Assembly: GCF_012927265.1 (NCBI RefSeq) | Contig: NZ_JABBGF010000002.1 | Coordinates: 434,001-498,000 of the forward strand | Direction of reading: 5' to 3' | Length of the DNA: 64,000 bases | Origin: Chryseobacterium cheonjiense | GTDB taxonomy: Bacteria; Bacteroidota; Bacteroidia; Flavobacteriales; Weeksellaceae | In this document: one piece after another, positions 41,133 through 51,247 of the stretch | Layout: each line of letters begins with the position of its first letter | Numbering within the stretch: position 1 is the first letter of the stretch | Position numbers and translations under genes: made by a program | The notes under the pieces: generated by a model | The model's input: the letters and a program-made list of their open reading frames with translations, nothing else | Database searches by the model: none | What the model was told of the DNA's origin: nothing

Positions 41133-42179
41133 TTAATCAAATAGTTTTAATTGCTGATCTTTCGAGCCGGTAAAATTTTTTGTAGTAAGTTTCGGAAATT
41201 CCTTTCCCTCAAAAAATTTCTTTCTTCCGATCTTGAATGTATTGTGAATCATTTCCGCAATGTTGCCTTCCCCTTTCTGGCGGTCAAAAAACTTTTTCTC
41301 GCCCAACTTTCCTCCGCGCATAGAACGGATTAAGTTCAAAACCTTTTGTGCACGGTCCGGAAAAGCACCTTCTATCCAGTTTACAAAAACAGGTTCTACT
41401 GTATCATTCAGCCGTACCAAAGTGTACCCGAAACTTTGTGCACCGGCATCTGAAATTGCTTTTAAAATACTCAAAGGCTCATCGCTGTTCAGGCCTGGAA
41501 TAATGGGTGCTACCATTATATTAACCGGAATCTTATTTTCCGAAAGGATTTCTATTGCTTTTAATTTGTTTTTTGCAGAGCTTGTCCGCGGCTCCATTTT
41601 TCTTCTCAGTTCCTCATTAATGGTTGGAATACTTAAGGAAACACTGACAATATTCTGTTCAGCCATTGGTCTTAAAATATCCAGGTCTCTGAGGACCAAG
41701 GCATTTTTTGTAAGAATATTTACCGGATGTCTGTAATCAAGGCAAACCTGAAGAAGTTTTCTTGTAATCTCAAACTGCCGTTCTGCTGGCTGATAACAAT
41801 CGGTATTTCCGGAAAGCAGAATCGGTTCAGGCTGATATCCTCTTTTCTGAAAAAAATTTTCCAACAGTTCCGGAGCATTTTTCTTTACCATAATTTTCCT
41901 CTCAAAATCAATTCCGGCGCTATATCCCCAATATTCATGGGTAGGTCTTGCAAAGCAATAAGAGCAGCCATGTTCACAACCCTGGTAAGGATTCATAGAG
42001 TACTCCATTGGCAGGTCTTCACTTTTCACCTGATTTACAATGGTTTTCGGAAACACTTCGGTAAAAGATGTTTTTACCGTTTCATAATCTTCATCTTCCG
42101 GCTCATAGGTGTATCTGTCGAAACGATTGGTTACATTTCGCTGAGCCCCCTGTCCTTTTATGATATTTTCATTCTGCAT
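41133..42179 (-). CDS. PA0069-family radical SAM protein
   Basis: A 348-residue radical SAM protein with the cluster motif C68-x3-C72-x2-C75 (GCEHGCSYCFARP). The family-specific surroundings are NPYQGCEHGCSYC, GYSAGIDFERKIMVK and LSGNTDCYQPAER. This group (PA0069, Rv2578c) resembles spore photoproduct lyase in its core, but its reaction is not established. The N-terminus is polar and the C-terminal 60 residues are basic (GRKKFFEGKEF). It is a single gene, convergent with the bacteriocin-like peptide gene. Confidence 0.9.
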   Translation of the reverse strand: MQNENIIKGQGAQRNVTNRFDRYTYEPEDEDYETVKTSFTEVFPKTIVNQVKSEDLPMEYSMNPYQGCEHGCSYCFARPTHEYWGYSAGIDFERKIMVKKNAPELLENFFQKRGYQPEPILLSGNTDCYQPAERQFEITRKLLQVCLDYRHPVNILTKNALVLRDLDILRPMAEQNIVSVSLSIPTINEELRRKMEPRTSSAKNKLKAIEILSENKIPVNIMVAPIIPGLNSDEPLSILKAISDAGAQSFGYTLVRLNDTVEPVFVNWIEGAFPDRAQKVLNLIRSMRGGKLGEKKFFDRQKGEGNIAEMIHNTFKIGRKKFFEGKEFPKLTTKNFTGSKDQQLKLFD

Positions 42180-42248
42180 GATATGGTAAAATTAGAATAG
42201 AAGTTTAATAAAATAATAAGTTTTAACATTAAAGTTTTCCACAAAAAT

Positions 42249-42273
42249 ATCCGGCACCTTAATGGAGCCGGAT
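42249..42273 (-). terminator. Terminator of the small membrane protein gene
   Basis: Read on the minus strand, ATCCGGC and GCCGGAT form a 7-bp stem around an 11-base loop and are followed by ATTTTTGT. It lies about 30 bases past the stop at 42301. Confidence 0.82.
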
Positions 42274-42300
42274 TGCAATAATTGGATATATCTTGTTTTA

Positions 42301-42495
42301 TTATTTTAATGCATAAAATTCAATACCATGATAATCTTCCTCAAGGTATCTTTTATCAAAATGCCGATGATAATCTGAGTAGGAATCACTGTATTTTTTA
42401 TCTTTTCTATGTAATATTTTTTTAATTCCGATGATACTTAATACTGCCAGAAGACCGACTCCTCCTGCCAGTAAAACGCCAACTTCCTTTTTCAT
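42301..42495 (-). CDS. Small membrane-anchored protein
   Basis: A 64-residue protein with one N-terminal membrane segment (VGVLLAGGVGLLAVLSIIGI, residues 5-24), then a basic stretch KKILHRKDKK and a tail rich in Tyr, His and Asp (YSDSYSDYHRHFDKRYLEEDYHG). It has no cleavable signal. The family is not recognised. Its own terminator downstream supports expression as a single gene. Confidence 0.6.
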   Translation of the reverse strand: MKKEVGVLLAGGVGLLAVLSIIGIKKILHRKDKKYSDSYSDYHRHFDKRYLEEDYHGIEFYALK

Positions 42496-42645
42496 ATTTC
42501 GTCTGATTTATTATTGTCTTTATTGCAAAAAGCATACCCAATACTAAAATTTAAATATAATTTTTTGTTAACAAAAGAGCTGATATATAAATATCGTTTT
42601 TAAACAATTGGTTTAATTATTGCATTTTAGAAAGAAAATATTATT

Positions 42646-42996
42646 ATGGAAGGTACAGGAAATATTGACAAAATGACCACACTGAGTCAGGTGATGACAA
42701 GACTCACGCAAAGAGGTATCCACAGAGAATTCAGAATGAATGAAGACTGTGAAATGAAACTGGAAAATTCTGAGAAAATATATCAGCCTAACGAGCTTAC
42801 TATTATAAAAACTTATCGCTTCGAAGGCCCAAGTAGTCCTGATGACAATGCCGTTTTGTATTTGGTAAAAGATACTGAAGGAAATATCGGAATGATCATC
42901 GATTCTTATGGTGCCGGCAGCAATTATCCTAAGGAATTTGATAATTTCCTCCGCGAAGTTCCTATTCTTGAGAGTGACGAATTTGATTTTGATTAA
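42646..42996 (+). CDS. Conserved hypothetical protein of Bacteroidota
   Basis: A 116-residue cytoplasmic protein. Positions 10-60 (MTTLSQVMTRLTQRGIHREF, then YQPNELTIIKTYRFEG) match a short family found throughout Bacteroidota. It is sometimes labelled phosphoribosylpyrophosphate synthetase, although it has no PRPP-binding loop. The C-terminus is very acidic (ESDEFDFD). The start at 42646 gives nine extra residues before MTTLSQ; the ATG at 42673 is an alternative. Function unknown. Confidence 0.78.
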   Translation: MEGTGNIDKMTTLSQVMTRLTQRGIHREFRMNEDCEMKLENSEKIYQPNELTIIKTYRFEGPSSPDDNAVLYLVKDTEGNIGMIIDSYGAGSNYPKEFDNFLREVPILESDEFDFD

Positions 42997-42999
42997 TAT

Positions 43000-43033
43000 A
43001 AAAAGGCCCGAAACTAATTAGCTTCGGGCTTTT
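43000..43033. terminator. Bidirectional terminator overlapping the AsmA-like stop codon
   Basis: A-run and GGCCCGAA on the left pair with TTCGGGCTTTT on the right. The inner CTAATTAG extends the stem and contains the TAG stop of the minus-strand gene (43014-43016). Confidence 0.85.
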
Positions 43034-45695
43034 CTTTTTTCTTGAATACTCCTTTTAGAAAACCTTTCTTTTCCGGTTCTTTTTCTTTCTGTTCCTGTTT
43101 TTGCGGATCTTTTTTTACAGCCTGCCCAATTTCTTTGGCAGATGTTTCCATTTCCTTTATATCTGACTTTACATTTTTCACTGTAGAAACAGCTTTTTCT
43201 GTCGTTTTTTTGGCTTTATCAATATTGATTCCGATCAGAGTTTTCTTTAAACCCTGCTCAATCCCTTTCCAGAAAAGGTTGAAAAACGATTTGGTAGGAT
43301 CTCTTTCCACATCTTCCACATCTACGTCTTCCGGAAGCTTCCCGGAATCCGATTTCACCAGCAGGTTGGCAACAGCCGTAAGAAAGCCTTTTTTCTCGTT
43401 GTTTTCTTTATCAAGGATCGTTACTTTCAGATCTTTATGTTTAAGATTGAATTTTCCGCTTAATCCTTTAGGATTTCCTCTGAAATTAAAAAGCATCTCC
43501 TGAATGGTTCCGGTAGCCGTTACGTGAAGATAAGGTCGGATAAACGGATTAATTCCCGTAGCCGGAAGATTAGTCGTTCTCCCCGAAATAGCAAAATGGT
43601 CACCCTGGTCTGCCACATCAAAATTCCATTTTACCGAAAGCGGCGCCAGATTCATAAAAGAACAGTTGATTTTAATATCAACCCTTGTTGGATTTCCCTT
43701 GATTTTGGCAGAGTTTAAATTTTTAACATTCATATTAAAATTACCGAATGTAAGCTTTCCCGGGCCTGCGCTTTCCGGAGTATCTTCTTCATAGACCAAT
43801 TTTGAATCTTTAAGGTTAAGATTATTGACAACCATTGGAATTTTAATCGACCTCAGCATTCTTGAATACAAAGGTTTTTCTTTCGGATCATCTTCAGGAA
43901 TTTTACTCCTGAAAATATTGGCATCCGCATTACGGATTGTAAGGTTGGAGGCACGTATTAATTTCTGATCAGAAAACAAATCCCAGGTTCCATTTGCTGT
44001 AATCTGGTTTGCCGTGATATCATACAAATCACTTTCCACAGGAATCATTCTGATAAACTGCGCTCTCGAAACAAGAGGTTTCATTGCAAATGCCGTTACG
44101 TTTATCGTATTTTGGTCCAGCTTTAAAAACCCCGCCGTCATATTGTAGAATTTCGTCTTATAACCGAATTTTTTAGTTGAGACAACATATTTACTTATTT
44201 TGGCTTCAATTCCCGAATTATCCTTTTTATTAATGAACTGAATATCATTTACAGTTGCATTAAGATCCTGAAAACTGAGCGGCTGGTTATTTTTAGAGTA
44301 AATAATATCAGAATTCTGCAGTACTACTTTTCTGATTATTATGGGAAACTGGATCCCGTTAAAATCCTGCTTTTTGCGATTAACTGTTTTATCAGTCCCT
44401 GCAATAATTTTTCCTTTGACGCTACTTACAAGAATATCGTTGATGTCAAGATTCATTTTTTTATCTGCAAAATCCCATTTATTAATATTAAAGCGGATAT
44501 AATCTGATGCAAGATTCATTGACGTTTTATCCGGAGCATTTCCATTAGGAACGACAGAAATATTCCTTAATTCTCCTTTTTTAGGATTCAGGCTGATGCT
44601 TCCGATTGTAAAGTCCTGGTGATTGGAAAATAAGACATCTCTGCCCGAAACCTGAAAGTTCTTATACCCCACAGGAATAAGCTCTTCTCTGGTTTCTTTG
44701 TCAAATTTAAGTTGGCTGACATCAATATTAAAGTTTTTTGCATATAAGAGCTTATGCCCATTTGGCTTCATTACCTGAATGGTTGCATTGCTCATTTTTA
44801 TATTTTCGAGATTCAGCTCGAAATCAGAAGGCTTTTTTACTTTTACAGGAACAGCATCTGTAGTGTACACCAAAAAATCAGGCTGATAAAAGCGGGCATT
44901 GGCCAATGAAACTTTATTCTTTCTCAGCAGCAGATCTTTGAATTCCATTTTTTTAATGGCAAACTGAAACAGCTTATTTTTTTTAGGATAATATTTTTTA
45001 AACTGTTCAAAATTCAATACAGGAACAAGCTGAAAATTATTAACCGTCATTTGCCCGTCAGAGGTCTTAATAGAGTCAATCTTCAGAGCATACACATCAT
45101 CGGGACGAACAAAAAAGTTCTTTCCTTTAATATCGTAGGTATCAAAAACAACAGGAAGCCGGTCTTCCACCGATTTTTCCGTAAGCTGGAGATTTTCCAC
45201 ATAAAGATCAAGATCCTCAACCGAAAGAAACTTCTGCTTCGTATATTTGAAAATACTGATATTCCCTTTTCTGATCCTGATATTTTCAAAGTTGACAGGA
45301 TTTCTTTTTTTTCCGGTTTTATCATCAACCGGTTTTGCCAGAATAATATTCAGATTAGGTTTTGCCAACAAAAGATCAGATGAACTGATCTGCTTATTGA
45401 AAAGGGCATCATAAATTCCGAAACGACTTATTTTAAGCGTATCAATAGTTCCCTGAAGACCTATCACATTAACGTTTTGAGGATTTTTGCTGTTAACTGA
45501 AATATTTGAGGCCAGAATATTTCCTGACATCAGATCAACTTCCAGACTCTTGTAAGATACCTTGTAGTCGGTATTATTTTTAATGTAATTGGGAAGTTGG
45601 GTCTTAAGCCATATATTGAGTCCGAAGTTCGCCAATAAAATGATCACCAACAAAACTCCCAGGCCAACCAATAGCTTTTTTACCCACTTTTTCAT
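43014..45695 (-). CDS. AsmA-like membrane-anchored envelope protein
   Basis: An 893-residue protein with one N-terminal membrane anchor (residues 9-28, LLVGLGVLLVIILLANFGLN) and a very long periplasmic part. The part after the anchor (DYKVSYKSLEVDLMSGNILASNISV) has the AsmA/DUF748 pattern, with repeated beta-strand blocks such as GTIDTLKISRFGIYDALF and a C-terminal AsmA-like segment (GRTTNLPATGINPFIRPYLH then FNFRGNPKGLSGKF). The last 60 residues are highly charged, Lys/Glu-rich and probably disordered. AsmA-like proteins (TamB, YhdP) are thought to carry phospholipids between membranes; that role is inferred by fold only. It is 26 bases downstream of the DUF2797 gene and may share its transcript. 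Confidence 0.8.
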   Translation of the reverse strand: MKKWVKKLLVGLGVLLVIILLANFGLNIWLKTQLPNYIKNNTDYKVSYKSLEVDLMSGNILASNISVNSKNPQNVNVIGLQGTIDTLKISRFGIYDALFNKQISSSDLLLAKPNLNIILAKPVDDKTGKKRNPVNFENIRIRKGNISIFKYTKQKFLSVEDLDLYVENLQLTEKSVEDRLPVVFDTYDIKGKNFFVRPDDVYALKIDSIKTSDGQMTVNNFQLVPVLNFEQFKKYYPKKNKLFQFAIKKMEFKDLLLRKNKVSLANARFYQPDFLVYTTDAVPVKVKKPSDFELNLENIKMSNATIQVMKPNGHKLLYAKNFNIDVSQLKFDKETREELIPVGYKNFQVSGRDVLFSNHQDFTIGSISLNPKKGELRNISVVPNGNAPDKTSMNLASDYIRFNINKWDFADKKMNLDINDILVSSVKGKIIAGTDKTVNRKKQDFNGIQFPIIIRKVVLQNSDIIYSKNNQPLSFQDLNATVNDIQFINKKDNSGIEAKISKYVVSTKKFGYKTKFYNMTAGFLKLDQNTINVTAFAMKPLVSRAQFIRMIPVESDLYDITANQITANGTWDLFSDQKLIRASNLTIRNADANIFRSKIPEDDPKEKPLYSRMLRSIKIPMVVNNLNLKDSKLVYEEDTPESAGPGKLTFGNFNMNVKNLNSAKIKGNPTRVDIKINCSFMNLAPLSVKWNFDVADQGDHFAISGRTTNLPATGINPFIRPYLHVTATGTIQEMLFNFRGNPKGLSGKFNLKHKDLKVTILDKENNEKKGFLTAVANLLVKSDSGKLPEDVDVEDVERDPTKSFFNLFWKGIEQGLKKTLIGINIDKAKKTTEKAVSTVKNVKSDIKEMETSAKEIGQAVKKDPQKQEQKEKEPEKKGFLKGVFKKKEKPEAN

Positions 45696-45721
45696 GATTA
45701 CATATTTTGCTTTATTAAAGA

Positions 45722-46519
45722 TCAGCTCCTGACAGTGAGCTCAATAAAATACCCTTCATGCCCTCTTATATTGATAAACTCGCCTCCATCAAAGCCCAGG
45801 TACTGTCCTTTTATACCCGTAAGCTTCCCGGTAAACTCCGGCCTTTTATCAAGGGTAAAGGATGTTACTTTTTCAGGCTTTTCAAAAGGATAGTCAAACT
45901 TCCAAAGCGTTTCGCCTTCACTGTAAAATTTCTGGAAATCATCAGGAAAATATTCTTTTATCTTCTGCTGGAAATCTGCCAGATCAATATCATCTTCCAG
46001 GTCATCCTGGAGCATTTTTTTCCAGCTGGTTTTATCAGGAACATGCTGTTTGAGAGCAACTTCAATCATCCCTGCTTCATACCGGTTTTCGGTTCTCGCG
46101 ATAGGCAGTGCAAAAGTCGCGCCCTGATCGATCCATCTTGTAGGAATCTGCGTATTTCTGGTAACGCCCACTTTTACTTCTCCTGTGTAAGCCAGGTAAA
46201 CCGTATGAGGCTGAAGCTGAATTCCCTTTTCTACCTCCAAATCCCGTTCCGCAATTCCCAGATGTGCCGTAGAAAGCTCTGGACGAATGATGGTATCACT
46301 TGCAAAAGGGCTTTCAAAAAAACAGTTTTTGCAGAATCCCATTCTATAGACAGGTTTATCCTGCTGACAGTTCACACATTGGAAACCCGTATGTTTTATC
46401 GTAAGTTCTTTCCCGAAAAGCTCATTCATGTGAATAAGATCACCCGAAAGATTTAGATAATATTGAATGGGTTCGTCATTGAAGCTCGTCATTTTTAAAA
46501 TTTGTCCCTGAAACTGCAT
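45722..46519 (-). CDS. DUF2797 protein with zinc ribbon
   Basis: A 265-residue cytoplasmic protein. A four-cysteine zinc site, C48-x2-C51 and C63-x2-C66 (QCVNCQQ, GFCKNCF), is followed by the DUF2797 core LAYTGEVKVGVTRNTQIPTR (109-128) and WIDQGATFALPIARTENRYEAG (first part 129-147). The core has a KVGVTR...R pattern and a helix with MIEVALKQ, reminiscent of GIY-YIG proteins of the T5orf172 type. This is a weak resemblance only. No function is known for the family. It is 26 bases upstream of the AsmA-like gene on the same strand. Confidence 0.82.
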   Translation of the reverse strand: MQFQGQILKMTSFNDEPIQYYLNLSGDLIHMNELFGKELTIKHTGFQCVNCQQDKPVYRMGFCKNCFFESPFASDTIIRPELSTAHLGIAERDLEVEKGIQLQPHTVYLAYTGEVKVGVTRNTQIPTRWIDQGATFALPIARTENRYEAGMIEVALKQHVPDKTSWKKMLQDDLEDDIDLADFQQKIKEYFPDDFQKFYSEGETLWKFDYPFEKPEKVTSFTLDKRPEFTGKLTGIKGQYLGFDGGEFINIRGHEGYFIELTVRS

Positions 46520-46605
46520 ATTGTGTATATTACTTTTTAAAGTAAAAGTAATGATTATATTTTCAAAAAATAAATTTATATTTTTGCTCTAATAAAAAGT
46601 CACAA

Positions 46606-47628
46606 ATGGTCTATCTCATAACGGGCGGAAGCGGATTCATTGGTTCTCATCTGGTAGAACAATTATTAAAAAAGGGACATTCTGTCATAAATATTGACAA
46701 TTTTGATGATTTCTACAATTATCAGATAAAAATTAAAAATACTTTAGACTCTGTACAGAATTTTTCGGATTTTGAATTTTTAGAAAAACAGGAAGATATT
46801 GCGAAGCTGATCTCCATGACAAAGTCAGACCGATATTCTTTGTATTATCAGGATATCCGTGATAAAACAGGTCTTGAAAAAATCTTCCGGGAACATTCCA
46901 TAGATATGGTAATTCATCTTGCAGCTCTTGCGGGGGTACGTCCCTCCATCGAAAGACCTTTGGAATATGAAGAAGTGAATATCCGCGGAACAATGAACCT
47001 TTGGGAATTGTGCAAAGAATTTAACATTAAGAAGGTTATTGCCGCTTCTTCATCAAGCGTTTATGGAAATAATGAAAAGATCCCTTTCTCCGAAACCGAT
47101 AATGTAGACAAACCTATTTCTCCGTACGCAGCGACTAAAAAATGTGGCGAAATTTTAGGCCATGTGTATCATGATCTCTATAAAATCGACATGATCCAAC
47201 TGCGTTTTTTTACGGTGTACGGCCCCAGACAAAGACCCGATCTTGCCATCCATAAATTCACAAAATTAATTTTAGAAGATCAGGAAATCCCTTTCTACGG
47301 CGACGGTACCACCGCAAGAGATTATACTTTTATTGATGATATCATCGATGGAATATTAAAATCAATTGATTATCTGGAAACACATTCCGGCATTTATGAG
47401 ATCCTCAATCTTGGAGAGAGTGAAGTGATAACGCTTAATGAAATGCTGTCAACTATAGAAGTTACTTTAGGAAAATCTGCCATCCGGAAAAATCTGCCAA
47501 TGCAGCCTGGAGATGTCCTAAAAACCAACGCAGATATTACAAAAGCCATGACATTAATCGGCTATAAACCTGACACAAACTTCCAAAATGGCATAAAAAT
47601 ATTTGTGGAATGGTTTTTGAGAAAATGA
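46606..47628 (+). CDS. NAD-dependent nucleotide-sugar epimerase (UDP-glucuronate 4-epimerase-like)
   Basis: An extended SDR enzyme of 340 residues. The NAD-binding motif is TGGSGFIGS (6-14) and the catalytic pair is Y174-x3-K178 (SPYAATKK), with Ser in SSSSVYG near 148-154. HLAALAGVRPSIERP around 104-118 is typical of the UDP-glucuronate 4-epimerase (CapI/GAE) branch, giving UDP-galacturonate for surface polysaccharides. UDP-glucose 4-epimerase is possible but less likely. No polysaccharide gene cluster adjoins. The gene is transcribed alone. Confidence 0.85.
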   Translation: MVYLITGGSGFIGSHLVEQLLKKGHSVINIDNFDDFYNYQIKIKNTLDSVQNFSDFEFLEKQEDIAKLISMTKSDRYSLYYQDIRDKTGLEKIFREHSIDMVIHLAALAGVRPSIERPLEYEEVNIRGTMNLWELCKEFNIKKVIAASSSSVYGNNEKIPFSETDNVDKPISPYAATKKCGEILGHVYHDLYKIDMIQLRFFTVYGPRQRPDLAIHKFTKLILEDQEIPFYGDGTTARDYTFIDDIIDGILKSIDYLETHSGIYEILNLGESEVITLNEMLSTIEVTLGKSAIRKNLPMQPGDVLKTNADITKAMTLIGYKPDTNFQNGIKIFVEWFLRK

Positions 47629-47768
47629 CAGCAAACAGGCTGACATCACACCTAAACGCAGGTCTATGATGCACCATGAACAAAAATTAATAAAAAGAAT
47701 TGAAAATCAGGTGTAAAAAAGCATATAATATAAGCTATTTTTATACTTTTGCAAAAAATTAGAAAATT

Positions 47769-47990
47769 ATGTACTGGACATTAGAATTAGCTTCATATTT
47801 AAGTGACGCACCTTGGCCAATGACAAAAGCAGAGCTTATTGATTATGCAATCAGAACTGGTGCACCTATGGAAGTAGTGGAAAACCTTCAGGCAATCGAA
47901 GATGAAGGAGAGATTTACGAATCTATTGAAGAAGTTTGGAGTGATTATCCTACGGATGAAGACTTCCTTTGGAACGAAGACGAATATTAA
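47769..47990 (+). CDS. DUF2795 family small protein
   Basis: A 73-residue acidic protein whose central part (SDAPWPMTKAELIDYAIRTG, residues 12-31) matches the DUF2795 helical domain, found in many Bacteroidota and actinobacteria. In flavobacteria it is usually about this size and well conserved, which points to a housekeeping role that is not known. The C-terminus is rich in Asp/Glu and Trp (WSDYPTDEDFLWNEDEY). A TACTTTTG -7 box lies at 47744-47751. secA follows 128 bases downstream. Confidence 0.85.
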   Translation: MYWTLELASYLSDAPWPMTKAELIDYAIRTGAPMEVVENLQAIEDEGEIYESIEEVWSDYPTDEDFLWNEDEY

Positions 47991-48004
47991 TTAAAAGCAA
48001 TCAG

Positions 48005-48104
48005 GCTTTAGGCATCGCTTAGAGCTTTTTTGCCCTTTTTTATATATCATTTTTTACACGAAAAGCGTGTTATTAAAAACGCTTAAAGCATACGCTTTAG
48101 GCAT
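48005..48104 (+). promoter_or_regulatory. secA leader region with direct and inverted repeats
   Basis: GCTTTAGGCAT occurs twice (48005-48015 and 48094-48104). Between them, AAGCGT pairs with ACGCTT (about 48063-48083), and GCTTAAAGC is similar to GCTTTAGGC nearby, so alternative hairpins are possible just before the secA ATG (48119). No SecM-like reading frame is seen. A regulatory leader is possible but unproven. Confidence 0.3.
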
Positions 48105-48118
48105 AAAGCAAAAAATTT

Positions 48119-51100
48119 ATGAGTTTTTTAAACAAAGTTCTTAAAGGGTTTTTGGGAGACAAAAAAGCGCAGGACCTAAAAGAAGTAAAAAAAGTTGTAA
48201 CAAAAATCAAAGCTGTTGAGCCTAATATTCAACAGTTGTCTGACGATGGCCTGAGAGAGAAAACTGCTGAGTTTAAAGAGAGCATTACATCTGCAACCGG
48301 CAAAATCACCGCTCAGATAGAACAGATACAAGAGCAGATAAAAAATTCGAAAAACGTTGATGAAAAAGAGGCGCTTTTTTCAAAAATTGAGGCTCTAAAA
48401 AAGGAATCATACGACATTGAAGAGAAAGTTCTCGGCCAGATTCTTCCGGAAGCTTTTGCCTTGGTAAAAGAAACTGCAAGAAGATGGGCACAAAACGGAG
48501 AAATTCGTGTAACAGCAACCGACTGGGACAGACAGCTGGCTGCAGCAGGTAAAGACTTCCTTGAAATCCAGGGAGATCAAGCCGTTTGGAAAAACTCATG
48601 GAATGCTGCAGGGACACCCGTAAACTGGGATATGGTACATTACGATGTACAATTCATCGGTGGGGTTATTCTTCACAGCGGTAAAATTGCCGAAATGGCA
48701 ACCGGAGAGGGTAAAACATTGGTAGGAACACTTCCTATTTTCTTAAATGCACTTCCGGGAAGAGGCGTTCATGTAGTAACAGTAAACGACTATCTTGCCA
48801 AAAGAGACTCGGCGTGGATGGGACCATTGTACCAATTCCACGGAATGTCGATCGACTGTATCGACAATCACCAGCCGAACTCAGACGGAAGAAGAAAAGC
48901 ATACAATTCAGATATTACCTACGGAACCAATAACGAATTCGGGTTCGATTACCTGAGAGACAACATGGTAACTTCCCCTTCTGAACTGGTACAAAGAGAA
49001 CTGAATTTTGCGATCGTAGATGAGGTAGACTCCGTATTGGTAGATGATGCAAGAACACCGTTAATTATTTCCGGTCCGGTTCCACAGGGAGACAGACAGG
49101 AATTTGATGTGCTGAAACCATCAATCGACAGAATTGTTGAAGTTCAGAAAAAAACCGTTTCTGCTATTTTTAATGAAGCTAAAAAATTAATCGCGGCAGG
49201 AAACACCAAAGAAGGAGGTTTCAAATTGCTTCAGGCATACAGAGGTCTTCCTAAAAACCGCCAGTTAATTAAATTTTTATCGGAAAGCGGAAACCGTGCA
49301 TTGCTTCAGAAAGTGGAAGCTCAGTATATGCAGGACAACAACCGCGATATGCCGATCGTAGATAAAGATCTTTATTTCGTTATTGAAGAAAAGAACAATC
49401 AGGTTGATCTTACCGACAAAGGTGTTGAATACATGTCACAGGGTAACTCAGATCCTAATTTCTTCGTTCTTCCTGATATCGGAACTGAAATTGCAGAACT
49501 GGAAGCTAAAAATCTTTCGAAAGAAGAAGAATTTGAGGCTAAAGAAAAACTTTTCTCCGAATTTGCTGAAAAGTCTGAAAGAGTTCACACCATGAGCCAG
49601 TTGCTTAAAGCTTATACCTTATTTGAAAAAGATGATGAGTATGTGGTGATTGACGGTGAAGTAAAAATTGTTGATGAGCAAACAGGCCGTATCATGGAAG
49701 GAAGACGTTATTCAGACGGTCTTCATCAGGCAATTGAAGCGAAAGAAAGTGTAAAAATCGAAGCAGCTACCCAAACTTTTGCGACCATTACGCTTCAGAA
49801 TTACTTCCGTATGTACAATAAACTTGCGGGGATGACAGGTACAGCAGAAACGGAAGCTGGTGAGCTTTGGGAAATCTATAAATTAGACGTTGTAGTAATT
49901 CCTACCAACCGTCCGATTTTAAGAAATGACAAACAGGATTTGGTATATAAAACCAACCGAGAAAAATACAATGCCGTAATTGAAGAAATTGAAAAACTGA
50001 CTGCCGCAGGAAGACCTGTGTTGGTGGGTACAACTTCGGTTGAGATTTCTCAGTTATTATCTAAGGCACTTCAGTTGAGAAAAATTCCGCATCAGGTTCT
50101 TAATGCGAAACTTCACAAAAAAGAAGCGGAAATCGTTGCCGGAGCAGGACAGCCGGGCGTGGTAACTATTGCAACCAACATGGCGGGTCGTGGTACCGAT
50201 ATTAAGCTTACTAAAGAAGTAAAAGAAGCCGGAGGTTTGGCAATCATCGGTACGGAAAGACACGATTCCAGACGTGTAGACAGACAGCTGAGAGGTAGAG
50301 CGGGGCGTCAGGGAGATCCGGGAAGTTCACAGTTCTATGTATCTCTTGAAGATAACCTAATGCGTCTTTTCGGTTCTGAAAGAATTGCTAAAATGATGGA
50401 TAGAATGGGTCATAAGGAGGGTGAAGTGATTCAGCATTCCATGATCTCAAAATCTATTGAAAGAGCTCAGAAAAAGGTAGAGGAAAACAACTTCGGAACA
50501 AGAAAAAGGCTTCTTGAATATGATGACGTAATGAATAAGCAACGTGACGTGATCTATAAAAGAAGAAAGAATGCTTTGTTCGGAGACCATTTGAAATATG
50601 ACATCACAAATATGATTTTTGATGTCGCCAATTCAATCGTAGCCAAAGGAAAAGCAGGAAGCTATAAAGATTTCGAATACGAAATCATTAAAACATTCAC
50701 GATGGAATCTCCTGTTTCTGAAAATGATTTCAAGAGCAAAACCATTCAGGATCTTACAAATATTCTGTTCAAGGCTGCTCAGGAAGATTATCAGATGAAG
50801 CTGAATTTATTGAAAGAAAAATCTTTCCCGATTATTGAGAATGTATATCAGAATCAGGGATCGATGTTTAAAATGATCCAGGTTCCTTTCACAGACGGTC
50901 ATAAAACAATGACGATCGTTACCGATCTGAAAGAAGCTTATGAGACGCAGTGTGATAGCTTAATCAACGATTTTGAAAAGAATATTACTCTATCAATCAT
51001 CGATGAAAACTGGAAACTTCATCTTCGCGAAATGGACGATTTAAGAAGATCTTCGCAAGGTGCTGTTTATGAGCAGAAAGATCCGCTGGTTATCTACAAA

Positions 51101-51190
51101 CAGGAATCTTTCCACTTATTCAGTGAAATGATTGACAAATTGAACAAAGAAATTATTTCATTCTTATACAAAGGAGAAATTCCGGCATAA
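48119..51190 (+). CDS. secA: Preprotein translocase ATPase SecA
   Basis: The motor of the Sec export pathway, 1023 residues against 901 in E. coli. Walker A is ATGEGKT (194-200), with [21 protein letters not shown] before it. DEAD-type [15 protein letters not shown], the [20 protein letters not shown] block and the second-domain [12 protein letters not shown] and [15 protein letters not shown] follow. The extra length comes from a coiled-coil-like insertion at residues 60-105 and an expanded preprotein-binding region, both usual in Bacteroidota. The C-terminus ends FLYKGEIPA with no CxCxSGxxxxxCH zinc motif, so SecB-type binding through that motif is absent. A terminator follows at 51214. Confidence 0.98.
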   Translation: MSFLNKVLKGFLGDKKAQDLKEVKKVVTKIKAVEPNIQQLSDDGLREKTAEFKESITSATGKITAQIEQIQEQIKNSKNVDEKEALFSKIEALKKESYDIEEKVLGQILPEAFALVKETARRWAQNGEIRVTATDWDRQLAAAGKDFLEIQGDQAVWKNSWNAAGTPVNWDMVHYDVQFIGGVILHSGKIAEMATGEGKTLVGTLPIFLNALPGRGVHVVTVNDYLAKRDSAWMGPLYQFHGMSIDCIDNHQPNSDGRRKAYNSDITYGTNNEFGFDYLRDNMVTSPSELVQRELNFAIVDEVDSVLVDDARTPLIISGPVPQGDRQEFDVLKPSIDRIVEVQKKTVSAIFNEAKKLIAAGNTKEGGFKLLQAYRGLPKNRQLIKFLSESGNRALLQKVEAQYMQDNNRDMPIVDKDLYFVIEEKNNQVDLTDKGVEYMSQGNSDPNFFVLPDIGTEIAELEAKNLSKEEEFEAKEKLFSEFAEKSERVHTMSQLLKAYTLFEKDDEYVVIDGEVKIVDEQTGRIMEGRRYSDGLHQAIEAKESVKIEAATQTFATITLQNYFRMYNKLAGMTGTAETEAGELWEIYKLDVVVIPTNRPILRNDKQDLVYKTNREKYNAVIEEIEKLTAAGRPVLVGTTSVEISQLLSKALQLRKIPHQVLNAKLHKKEAEIVAGAGQPGVVTIATNMAGRGTDIKLTKEVKEAGGLAIIGTERHDSRRVDRQLRGRAGRQGDPGSSQFYVSLEDNLMRLFGSERIAKMMDRMGHKEGEVIQHSMISKSIERAQKKVEENNFGTRKRLLEYDDVMNKQRDVIYKRRKNALFGDHLKYDITNMIFDVANSIVAKGKAGSYKDFEYEIIKTFTMESPVSENDFKSKTIQDLTNILFKAAQEDYQMKLNLLKEKSFPIIENVYQNQGSMFKMIQVPFTDGHKTMTIVTDLKEAYETQCDSLINDFEKNITLSIIDENWKLHLREMDDLRRSSQGAVYEQKDPLVIYKQESFHLFSEMIDKLNKEIISFLYKGEIPA

Positions 51191-51213
51191 GAATAGTAAT
51201 TTTAAAATATATA

Positions 51214-51247
51214 AAAGCCGCTTCAGAACTGTCTGGGGCGGCTTTTT
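51214..51247 (+). terminator. Terminator of secA
   Basis: A 14-base arm (51214-51227) pairs throughout with 51232-51245, with two G-T pairs, around an ACTG loop and runs into T residues. The core is AAAGCCGC/GCGGCTTT. Confidence 0.92.

Noticed and set aside
41260..42200. Two plus-strand open frames (about 157 codons each) opposite the radical SAM gene
   Set aside because: The minus frame has the CxxxCxxC motif and family signatures, so the plus-strand frames are shadows.
45758..46456. 232-codon open frame opposite the DUF2797 gene
   Set aside because: The minus-strand frame has a zinc ribbon and a conserved core; the plus-strand product is a shadow of it.
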